NCBI GenBank assembly: GCA_945933905.1
Contig: CAMEQX010000119.1
Span: 1 to 5,286 of the forward strand
From: an uncultured Clostridia bacterium
GTDB lineage: Bacteria > Bacillota > Clostridia > Oscillospirales > Ruminococcaceae
Length of the DNA stretch: 5,286 bases
Direction: 5' to 3'
The notes under the pieces are model-generated. The model did not search any database. It was not told where the DNA came from and saw only the letters and a list, made by a program, of their open reading frames with translations. A program made the position numbers and the translations under genes. Positions within the stretch are counted from its first letter, which is position 1; every line of letters begins with the position of its first letter. Positions 1-3,860 of the stretch are shown here, in pieces.

Positions 1-171
1 GCGGAATTTTTGCTCCCGATGTACGTTTCCGAGGGCAAAAGCAGGCTGGTTATCGCGTTCGGCTGCACGGGCGGAAAGCACCGCTCGGTGACCTTCGCCA
101 AGCGCACCGCCGAGCACCTCGAAAGCGCGGGATTTCTTGTCCGCGAGGTTCACCGTGATATCGATAAGTAA
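1..171 (+). CDS. rapZ: RapZ family nucleotide-binding protein, C-terminal end (5' partial)
   Basis: The frame is open from base 1 and stops at TAA 169-171, giving the last 56 residues of a protein that begins outside the window. The run [10 protein letters not shown] (fragment residues 21-30), the preceding [17 protein letters not shown] and the closing HRDI are the hallmark C-terminal segment of RapZ/YvcJ (UPF0042). In this family the N-terminal half is a P-loop nucleotide-binding domain, not visible here, and the C-terminal half binds RNA or a signalling ligand in the studied E. coli protein, where RapZ controls GlmZ RNA decay. The role in Firmicutes is less defined. In Firmicutes rapZ usually lies close to whiA, as here, often with a yvcK-type gene between them; no yvcK is present in this gap. 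The stop codon directly touches the stop codon of the minus-strand metalloprotease gene. Confidence 0.93.
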   Translation, partial: AEFLLPMYVSEGKSRLVIAFGCTGGKHRSVTFAKRTAEHLESAGFLVREVHRDIDK

Positions 172-732
172 TTATCGGTTCATCACTGCGCGATATTTTT
201 CGATAAAATCGTCGAACAGCTCGGCGATTTTTTTGTTTTCATCAAAAAACAAAAAGTTTGTTCGGCGTAAGCGAGCGAGTTCCCGAAAGCGAATTTCTGC
301 GGCTTGACTTGAAATTCCGCAGATTTTCTTTATCTCCTCGGCACTTTCCGCGCCGCATAAAATCAGCACAGGAAGCGGCGCGAGCAAATCGGCGGCAAAC
401 TTATCGGCGGATTTTTCCTCGCTGTCCGTGGGAGCGCAGTCCGAGAGCCTTCCCGCGTGCCCGAGAACGCAGTGCCCGAGCTCGTGAGCGATGGTAAATC
501 TGCGCTTTCGTTCACCGCAGGAATGCTCGTTCACCGCGATTACAAAGCGGTTTTCCGTCTTGAACGAGAACCCGAACGGGCTTCTCTTGTACAAAAAATC
601 CGCTTCGATATCGTAGATTTCCGTCATCGAGCTGTAACTCACGGTTTTTATCCCAAGCGCGCCTGCGGCACTTGCGGGATTTATCGGCAAATCGCCGATT
701 TCAGCCGCTTCAAAAACATCGCAAACCTTCAT
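172..732 (-). CDS. ImmA/IrrE-family metalloprotease (COG2856 type), third gene of the minus-strand cassette
   Basis: A 186-residue protein, full length for the family. Residues 83-87 are HELGH, the zinc-binding and catalytic HEXXH motif, in the context TIAHELGHCVLGH. It is followed by EEKSADKFAADLLAP (about 105-119), the usual E-x-x-A-D/N-x-F-A-x-x-L-L-x-P segment that supplies the likely third zinc ligand (Glu106). There is no signal peptide or membrane segment, so it should be cytoplasmic. Known relatives cleave an XRE-type repressor (ICEBs1 ImmA on ImmR, phage homologues) or respond to stress (IrrE/PprI). The likely substrate is the XRE protein encoded just upstream; this is inferred from gene order. 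The ATG (732-730) has an AAAGGAG ribosome binding site about 6 nt upstream. The tail beyond about residue 120 is not assigned. The last stop base abuts the rapZ stop, so no intergenic terminator exists. Confidence 0.88.
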   Translation of the reverse strand: MKVCDVFEAAEIGDLPINPASAAGALGIKTVSYSSMTEIYDIEADFLYKRSPFGFSFKTENRFVIAVNEHSCGERKRRFTIAHELGHCVLGHAGRLSDCAPTDSEEKSADKFAADLLAPLPVLILCGAESAEEIKKICGISSQAAEIRFRELARLRRTNFLFFDENKKIAELFDDFIEKYRAVMNR

Positions 733-750
733 TTTTTGCTCCTTTCGCAG

Positions 751-822
751 TCAAATTTTCGCAAACGGCAGCCCGAAAAGCTCATTCGGGGTGCAGCCGA
801 AACCGCGCGTTCTCGCTTTCCG
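751..822 (-). pseudogene. orphan 3' tail of an XRE regulator gene
   Basis: Read on the minus strand directly after the XRE stop codon (825-823), the same frame continues for 23 codons to TGA at 753-751. It contains GCTPNELFG, identical to residues 55-63 of the intact XRE protein, followed by LPFAKI and stop. The shared DNA is 29 bp with one mismatch (see the paired repeats). No start codon or ribosome binding site precedes it, so it is probably untranslated. It lies 18 nt upstream of the metalloprotease start, where the end of an XRE gene would be expected. It is either the original 3' end of the XRE gene, displaced by a 156-bp insertion or duplication, or the remnant of a second XRE gene whose 5' part was deleted. 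Confidence 0.5.
772..800. repeat. 29-bp direct repeat, copy 1
   Basis: Matches 928-956 at 28 of 29 positions; the only difference is A at 784 against G at 940. The copies are offset by exactly 156 bp (52 codons) and lie in the same reading frame on the minus strand, where they encode GCTPNELFG. Similarity stops abruptly on both sides. Confidence 0.9.
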
Positions 823-1116
823 TCAACGATAATCGGGCGCGTCAAAAATGCTCTTGTTCCCGCGCTTTTTGAGGACGATTGAGCCGCCGCCCTTTCTCGC
901 GGCAATCGTCACGGTTTCCTCCTTGAACCCGAAAAGCTCGTTCGGGGTGCAGCCGAGCGCCTCAAACAGCCGAAACAGCACCTCTTCTCGCGGGAAGCTC
1001 ACGCCTTGCTCGTAGTTTCCGACCGCTGACGGCGTGACGCCGATTTTCAGCGCCAAATCCCGCTGAGTTAACCCCGCTTTTCGCCGAAGCTCCAAAATCT
1101 TCTCGCCGATTGTCAT
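823..1116 (-). CDS. XRE-family HTH transcriptional regulator, putative cassette repressor
   Basis: 97 residues from ATG 1116-1114. Residues 3-63 form a classic Cro/C1-type (HTH_3) domain: LRRKAGLTQRDLALKIGVTP, then SAVGNYEQGVSFP, ending in the characteristic ALGCTPNELFG. It should bind DNA in the cytoplasm as a dimer. The ATG is preferred over an upstream in-frame TTG at 1131 because GAGGTGA (1127-1121) sits 4 nt before it and because ATGA fuses this start to the stop of the upstream sigma-like gene, a translational-coupling arrangement. The 34-residue tail (64-97: IAARKGGG, then KKRGNKSIFDAPDYR) follows the repeat copy at which a rearrangement occurred. It may be a normal extension for this subgroup or an acquired one. 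By analogy with ImmR it probably represses its own promoter and is cleaved by the downstream HEXXH protease; both are inference. Confidence 0.88.
   Translation of the reverse strand: MTIGEKILELRRKAGLTQRDLALKIGVTPSAVGNYEQGVSFPREEVLFRLFEALGCTPNELFGFKEETVTIAARKGGGSIVLKKRGNKSIFDAPDYR
874..910. repeat. interrupted palindrome within the 127-bp segment between the direct repeats
   Basis: GACGATTG (874-881) is complementary to CAATCGTC (903-910). After a 2-nt bulge, CCGC (884-887) pairs with GCGG (899-902), leaving an 11-nt loop. That is 12 bp in all, inside the coding region for the XRE tail (TIAARKGGGSIV). It could be a by-product of the glycine-rich coding sequence or part of a small inserted palindromic element. 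Confidence 0.55.
928..956. repeat. 29-bp direct repeat, copy 2 (inside the XRE gene)
   Basis: Second copy of the repeat at 772-800. It encodes residues 55-63 of the XRE protein, the end of the conserved HTH domain. The 127 bp between the copies (801-927) encode the XRE protein's 34-residue tail plus its stop codon. Confidence 0.9.
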
Positions 1117-1520
1117 ATCGTCACCTCGCAAACCGCTTGCCTAGCGCATTTATAGTGCCCTTTAAGGCGGGTGAGCGCTTTTTTTCTGAGGTTGAAAACC
1201 TGTCGCTCGCTTATGTACATCTCGTCGGCGATTTTCCGCCAGTCCTTTGCAAGAATATAGTGCTGATACAAAACCGTCCGCTCGTCGCCGTGAAGCACGC
1301 TCAGCACCTTCAGCGCCTCTCGTTTCGCGTCAACGGCGCGGTCAATATTCGCGTTCAGCTCCTCCTCAAACCTCGCGAGGTCTTCCACAAGCGACTGCGC
1401 ATACGCAAGCGAGTGCCCCGTATTCCTCATAATTCTGTGCAGCCGCTCGATTTGTTCAAGCTCCGAGGTGATTTCCATTTCAGCCTCTCGCGCCGCCTTC
1501 AACAGTTCTATAAAATCCAT
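1113..1520 (-). CDS. sigma-70 region-4-like HTH protein (DUF1492-type), first gene of the cassette
   Basis: 135 residues from ATG 1520-1518. The N-terminal half (about 5-72) is charged and helical with coiled-coil character (LEQIERLHRI, then DLARFEEELN). Residues about 73-121 (LSVLHGDERTVLYQHYI, then DWRKIADEMYISERQVFNLRKKALTRL) resemble sigma-70 region 4 and the DUF1492/ArpU-like phage regulators, with the helix-turn-helix at about 94-114. No sigma region 2 is present, so it is unlikely to be a complete sigma factor. Relatives are typical of prophages and conjugative elements, where some control late genes. The longer frame opening at TTG 1559 is rejected: that codon touches the -10 box and lies upstream of the predicted transcript start near 1553, whereas the ATG has AGAGG upstream at good spacing. 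The TGA overlaps the XRE ATG. Its target is unknown; the cassette's own control region is one candidate. Confidence 0.8.
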   Translation of the reverse strand: MDFIELLKAAREAEMEITSELEQIERLHRIMRNTGHSLAYAQSLVEDLARFEEELNANIDRAVDAKREALKVLSVLHGDERTVLYQHYILAKDWRKIADEMYISERQVFNLRKKALTRLKGHYKCARQAVCEVTI

Positions 1521-1559
1521 TTTCACCGCCTCTTTCACATCTAGTCTGTCTATGAACAA

Positions 1560-1588
1560 ATTATATCACAAGAAACTTGTAGTGTCAA
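1560..1588 (-). promoter_or_regulatory. consensus sigma-A promoter for the minus-strand cassette
   Basis: On the minus strand TTGACA (1588-1583) and TATAAT (1565-1560) are both perfect consensus, separated by exactly 17 bp. Transcription should start near 1553, giving a leader of about 33 nt before the ATG at 1520. So perfect a promoter for regulatory genes suggests that it is normally held down by a repressor. Confidence 0.9.
1568..1580. promoter_or_regulatory. 13-bp palindrome in the promoter spacer (candidate operator)
   Basis: ACAAG-AAA-CTTGT is a perfect 5-bp dyad around AAA, wholly inside the 17-bp spacer of the cassette promoter. That is a common position for Cro/C1-type repressor sites. 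Ligand unknown. Confidence 0.5.
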
Positions 1589-1591
1589 TAG

Positions 1592-1633
1592 GTTTTTGAA
1601 AATTTGTTCATTTTTCACAAAATTTCTGAAAAC
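1592..1633. promoter_or_regulatory. imperfect inverted repeat upstream of the cassette -35 box
   Basis: GAAAATTTGT (1598-1607) and ACAAAATTTC (1617-1626) are inverted repeats with one mismatch around a 9-nt centre. The symmetry continues outwards, with a few mismatches, to GTTTT at 1592 and AAAAC at 1633. Its left arm overlaps the right arm of the 11-bp inverted repeat, so the two symmetries compete for the same bases. AT-rich composition lowers confidence that this is functional. Confidence 0.4.
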
Positions 1634-1673
1634 GCCGTCGTAAGCTGTCGGATAAAAACGAGCTTCACTGCAC

Positions 1674-1702
1674 TTGAAATTTCTCTGAAAATGTGTTACA
1701 AT
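1674..1702 (+). promoter_or_regulatory. rightward promoter of the flavoprotein-whiA operon
   Basis: TTGAAA (1674-1679) and TACAAT (1697-1702) are separated by 17 bp, with TG one base before the -10 (extended -10 form). Transcription should begin near 1709, just ahead of the AAGGAGG ribosome binding site (1715-1721). It diverges from the cassette promoter, with -35 boxes about 85 bp apart. Confidence 0.8.
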
Positions 1703-1728
1703 AGATAAAAAAGCAAGGAGGATTTTGT

Positions 1729-2349
1729 ATGAAGGTTATACTTGTAAACGGTTCACCCAAGGAAAAAGGCTGTACATACACGGCGCTTTGCGAGGTTGAA
1801 AAGGCGCTTCGGGCAAACGGCGCAGAAACCGAGATTTTCTGGCTCGGAAAGGACGCGCTGGCGGGCTGTATCGGCTGCGGAGCTTGCTCGAAAACGGGGA
1901 AGTGCTTTCGCGGCGACTGCGTGAACGATTTCGTTGAAAAGGCAAAGGACGCGGACGGCTTTGTTTTTGGTTCTCCCGTTCACTACGCGGCAGCTTCGGG
2001 CGCGCTTACGTCGTTTATGGACAGAGCTTTCTTCTCGGGGAAAAAGTATTTCTTGGGTAAGCCCGCGGCTGCCGTGGTGAGCTGCCGCAGAGGAGGAGCT
2101 TCCGCTGCGTTTGACCAGCTAAACAAGTATTTCACGATAAGCTGTATGGCGGTTGTGTCCTCGCAGTACTGGAATCAGGTTCACGGAAGCACTCCCGAGG
2201 ACGTTTTGAAGGACGAGGAAGGCTTGCAGACGATGAGAACTCTCGGCAACAATATGGCGTGGCTTTTGAAGTGCATTGAAGCGGGAAAAGCCGCGGGAGT
2301 TGAATTCCCTGCGCTTGAAACGCCGATTAAGACGAGTTTTATTCGCTGA
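1729..2349 (+). CDS. flavodoxin-fold NAD(P)H-dependent iron-sulfur flavoprotein (FMN reductase family)
   Basis: 206 residues. The start MKVILVNGSPKEKG carries the beta-strand plus NGSPxxxGxT loop that binds FMN phosphate, and GSPVHYAAASGALTSFMDRAF (81-101) is the second flavin-contacting segment of this family. Cysteines 47, 50, 53 and 59 form CX2CX2CX5C, the compact motif that holds a [4Fe-4S] cluster in iron-sulfur flavoproteins; Cys64 is an additional cysteine. Many clostridial relatives are annotated only as flavodoxin family or FMN reductases, so cluster binding is likely but not certain. No signal peptide, so cytoplasmic electron transfer. AAGGAGG lies 7 nt before the ATG and a good promoter lies just upstream. 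whiA follows after 28 bp with no terminator, so the two are probably co-transcribed. The electron partner is unknown; the ferredoxin two genes on is a plausible candidate. Confidence 0.88.
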   Translation: MKVILVNGSPKEKGCTYTALCEVEKALRANGAETEIFWLGKDALAGCIGCGACSKTGKCFRGDCVNDFVEKAKDADGFVFGSPVHYAAASGALTSFMDRAFFSGKKYFLGKPAAAVVSCRRGGASAAFDQLNKYFTISCMAVVSSQYWNQVHGSTPEDVLKDEEGLQTMRTLGNNMAWLLKCIEAGKAAGVEFPALETPIKTSFIR

Positions 2350-2377
2350 AGATGAATTTTGCGTAGGAAGGTGAGCT

Positions 2378-3256
2378 ATGTCATTTTCTTCCGAGATAAA
2401 AACGCAGCTTTGCGCTGTCAGGGAGCTAACCGAGCGTGAGATGACCGCTATGCTTTACGGAATGTTTTTTGCGGGAAAAAGCGTTTCGGGGAAAGCTGCT
2501 GTCCGTACGGAAAACCTTGAAATTTTCACGGCGGCTCAGGGGCTTTGCGCGCGCGTTTTCAAAAACGAGCATTATGAAACGCGAAGGCTTGTAAAAAATG
2601 GCGGCTCGCTTTATACGCTGTGTGTGAAGTCGGATTTTTTCGGAGATTTTTCCCGCGTGAACGAGAAAATTGTTTCGGGAATAGACGTTACGGCGAGCGC
2701 GTTCTTGCGTGGAATTTTCGTGTGCTGCGGGTATGTAACCGACCCGAAGAAAGAGTATCATCTGGAGCTTGTTCTTCCCGACGGAGAGCGCGCGGGGGTT
2801 CTTGCGGACTTTATTTCCGAGCACGGAATGCTGATGAAAACCACTGAGCGAAAGTCGCAGACGGTGTTGTATTCAAAGACGAGTGAACAGATTGAGGATT
2901 TTCTCACATATATCGGCGCGGGCTCGCACTCGCTTGAGATAATGCAAGTCAAGATTGAAAAGGACCTGCGAAACCGCGCGAACCGCACGGTGAATTGTGA
3001 CAGCGCAAATCTTGACAAAACGGTTGCTGCGAGTGAAAAAAGCTGCCGTGATATTGAGCTTGTGCTGGAGAAAATCGGTGCGGAAAATCTCACGCCCGAG
3101 CTTCGTCAGACCGCGCTTTTGCGGCTGAATAACAGAGAAAGCTCGCTCTCGGAGCTTTGCGCGATGTTTGACGAGCCGATTAGCCGAAGCGGGCTCAATC
3201 ACCGATTGAAGAAGCTCTCGGCGCTTGCTGAAAAAATCCGAACTGAAAAAGACTGA
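2378..3256 (+). CDS. whiA: DNA-binding transcriptional regulator WhiA
   Basis: 292 residues, slightly short for a family of about 300-330. The N-terminal two thirds correspond to the degenerate LAGLIDADG homing-endonuclease-like fold; the diagnostic segment is AFLRGIFVCCGYVTDPKKEYHLEL (108-131). Residues 164-227 carry YSKTSEQIEDFL, IGAGSHSLE and the signature RNRANRTVNCDSANLDKTVAAS. The C-terminal helix-turn-helix is at about 255-285 (SLSELCAMF, then ISRSGLNHRLKKL). WhiA is needed for sporulation septation in Streptomyces; in Bacillus it affects cell division and chromosome segregation and it binds DNA. Whether this organism sporulates cannot be told. The ATG is preceded by an extended GGAAGGTGAG site. 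The gene sits 28 bp behind the flavoprotein and ends 4 nt before a strong terminator hairpin. Its usual neighbour rapZ is about 2.2 kb away, separated by the cassette and the flavoprotein gene. Confidence 0.95.
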   Translation: MSFSSEIKTQLCAVRELTEREMTAMLYGMFFAGKSVSGKAAVRTENLEIFTAAQGLCARVFKNEHYETRRLVKNGGSLYTLCVKSDFFGDFSRVNEKIVSGIDVTASAFLRGIFVCCGYVTDPKKEYHLELVLPDGERAGVLADFISEHGMLMKTTERKSQTVLYSKTSEQIEDFLTYIGAGSHSLEIMQVKIEKDLRNRANRTVNCDSANLDKTVAASEKSCRDIELVLEKIGAENLTPELRQTALLRLNNRESSLSELCAMFDEPISRSGLNHRLKKLSALAEKIRTEKD

Positions 3257-3260
3257 ATAA

Positions 3261-3307
3261 CTCCCCCTTTTCTGCTAAAAATAGCAGTGAAAAGGGGGAG
3301 ATTTTTT
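3261..3307 (+). terminator. intrinsic terminator after whiA, overlapping the ferredoxin start
   Basis: CTCCCCCTTTT (3261-3271) pairs perfectly with AAAAGGGGGAG (3290-3300). An upper stem CTGCT/AGCAG follows across a small bulge, with loop AAAAAT, and T6 (3302-3307) lies downstream. The descending arm is also the only Shine-Dalgarno-like sequence for the ferredoxin, and the T-tract supplies the first two bases of its TTG start codon. Confidence 0.9.
3294..3300 (+). promoter_or_regulatory. ferredoxin Shine-Dalgarno sequence sequestered in the terminator stem
   Basis: GGGGGAG, 5 nt before TTG 3306. Every base is paired with 3261-3267 in the predicted hairpin, so initiation requires the stem to be opened, for instance by a ribosome finishing whiA at 3254-3256. 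Confidence 0.6.
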
Positions 3308-3488
3308 GAAGGTTGAAATTGACCGTGACGGGTGCATCGGCTGCGGATTGTGCGCGGAGATTTGTCCCGAGACGTTTCGCATAGCTGAGGACGGGCTCTC
3401 GACGGTTCTTCCAAACGGGAGCGGCTCGGACGACAAAATTGCCGACGCCGCGGAAAATTGTCCTGTTGATGTTATTCATCTTATATAG
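3306..3488 (+). CDS. single-cluster [4Fe-4S] ferredoxin
   Basis: 60 residues, the usual size. C10-I-G-C13-G-L-C16-A-E-I-C20-P and the late C52-P give the CX2CX2C plus CP pattern of monocluster ferredoxins, with ligands Cys10, 13, 16 and 52. Cys20 sits where dicluster ferredoxins have a second-cluster ligand and has no visible partner cysteine. The protein is acidic and cytoplasmic, a low-potential one-electron carrier. The start must be TTG 3306: the only upstream in-frame codons before TGA 3288-3290 (AAA, GGG, GGA, GAT, TTT) include no start. The ribosome binding site is GGGGGAG (3294-3300), 5 nt upstream and inside the terminator stem. No separate promoter is evident, so it is either expressed by read-through from the whiA operon or from a weak internal promoter. 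Confidence 0.88.
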   Translation: MKVEIDRDGCIGCGLCAEICPETFRIAEDGLSTVLPNGSGSDDKIADAAENCPVDVIHLI

Positions 3489-3490
3489 CT

Positions 3491-3530
3491 AAAAAAATCG
3501 GCGCGTTTTCGGACGTGCCGGTTTTGTTTT
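3491..3530 (+). terminator. intrinsic terminator of the ferredoxin / whiA operon
   Basis: CGGCGCG (3499-3505) pairs with CGTGCCG (3514-3520), one pair being G-U, around an 8-nt loop. A-rich 3491-3498 can pair with the following GTTTT, and TTTTGTTTT (3522-3530) forms the U-tract. It begins 3 nt after the ferredoxin stop. Confidence 0.8.
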
Positions 3531-3705
3531 GGGAGGGGGAATTGTGTGTGATTTAGCGGTTTAGAGCGTGAAAATAAAGTGTCGCGAAACATTTGTTAGA
3601 GCCACAAACTAATTTTCTTGACCATCAATTTTAACCAAAAAATCGTTTTTATGTAATTTTTTTCTGTTTAATGCGTTAAAATTTAGAAAAAGCGAAAATT
3701 ATATC

Positions 3706-3734
3706 TTGACATTTCCACAAAATAGTGGTAAAAT
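3706..3734 (+). promoter_or_regulatory. promoter P1 of the secreted repeat protein
   Basis: TTGACA (3706-3711), a 17-bp spacer and TAAAAT (3729-3734); predicted start near 3741. The spacer contains a small dyad, CCAC-AAAATA-GTGG (3715-3728), a possible repressor site. Confidence 0.87.
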
Positions 3735-3738
3735 GAAC

Positions 3739-3767
3739 TTGTCAAGCAGTACAATACTATATATATA
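3739..3767 (+). promoter_or_regulatory. possible tandem promoter P2 with its -10 inside the TA tract
   Basis: TTGTCA (3739-3744) lies 17 bp upstream of TATATA (3762-3767) within the dinucleotide repeat. It is a weaker match than P1. Changes in TA number would leave this short -10 match in place but shift sequence downstream. Confidence 0.35.
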
Positions 3768-3775
3768 TATATATA
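3758..3775. repeat. (TA)9 dinucleotide repeat
   Basis: Eighteen bases of uninterrupted TA, 17 bp downstream of the predicted P1 start. The tract is self-complementary and prone to replication slippage. Confidence 0.9.
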
Positions 3776-3804
3776 AGCGGTATAGAGATGTATAGTTTCT
3801 CGGT

Positions 3805-3847
3805 GATTATCGGCGAAATTTGCCGAATTATCATAAAAAATTTATGA
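3805..3847 (+). promoter_or_regulatory. two adjacent leader hairpins immediately before the ribosome binding site
   Basis: The first hairpin pairs CGGC (3811-3814) with GCCG (3822-3825), extended by GAT/ATC with mismatches. The second is TCATAAA-AAA-TTTATGA (3831-3847), a perfect 7-bp dyad. The hairpins share TC at 3831-3832. The second ends on the first base of the AGGAGGAG ribosome binding site (3847-3854), so the stem abuts the site without hiding its GGAGG core. A role in mRNA stability or initiation is inference. Confidence 0.5.
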
Positions 3848-3860
3848 GGAGGAGAACCCT

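Larger units (their letters stand above)
1552..1611. promoter_or_regulatory. 11-bp perfect inverted repeat bracketing the cassette promoter (candidate operator pair)
   Basis: ATGAACAAATT (1552-1562) and AATTTGTTCAT (1601-1611) are exact reverse complements, with centres 49 bp apart. The first arm covers the predicted start site and half of the -10 box; the second lies upstream of the -35 box. This is where repressor half-sites or two operators would be expected. Binding by the XRE protein is inference. Confidence 0.65.
3531..3860. other. AT-rich intergenic region and leader of the secreted protein gene
   Basis: The gene-free stretch from the ferredoxin stop to the next start is 372 bp. After the terminator, 3531-3700 has no convincing open frame, no tRNA and no repeat, only AT-rich sequence. 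From 3706 come a consensus promoter, a second promoter-like match, a (TA)9 tract, two adjacent hairpins and a strong ribosome binding site, entered separately. No recognised riboswitch consensus was found in the roughly 120-nt leader. Confidence 0.7.

Noticed and set aside
162..177. Hairpin at the convergent stop codons as a bidirectional terminator
   Set aside because: Only about 6 bp, AT-rich, with no T-run on either side.
226..255. T-rich/A-rich inverted repeat (TTTTTGTTTT pairing with AAAACAAAAA) as a terminator
   Set aside because: The stem is almost only A-T pairs and is explained by the protease codons for FFDENKK; there is no GC-rich stem followed by a U-tract.
457..882. 141-codon plus-strand open frame
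   Set aside because: It lies opposite the metalloprotease and XRE genes, which carry clear motifs; its translation shows no domain and it has no ribosome binding site.
1117..1131. Five-residue extension of the XRE protein from TTG at 1131
   Set aside because: The in-frame ATG at 1116 has GAGGTGA at close spacing and forms an ATGA overlap with the upstream stop; the extension would translate the ribosome binding site itself.
1110..1544. 144-codon plus-strand open frame
   Set aside because: A shadow of the sigma-like gene on the other strand with no recognisable features.
1521..1559. N-terminal extension of the sigma-like protein from TTG at 1559
   Set aside because: The TTG touches the consensus -10 box (1560-1565) and lies upstream of the predicted transcript start; the ATG at 1520 has a ribosome binding site.
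172..1611. A complete mobile element with attachment sites
   Set aside because: No integrase or transposase and no convincing direct repeats at the outer ends of the cassette; the 29-bp repeats are internal to it.
3610..3701. TAATTTTC / GAAAATTA inverted repeat in the intergenic region
   Set aside because: Eight bases of low-complexity AT-rich sequence about 76 bp apart; expected by chance.
3741..3860. Riboswitch in the leader of the secreted protein gene
   Set aside because: The hairpins do not match any riboswitch consensus I know, and there is no terminator or multi-helix junction.
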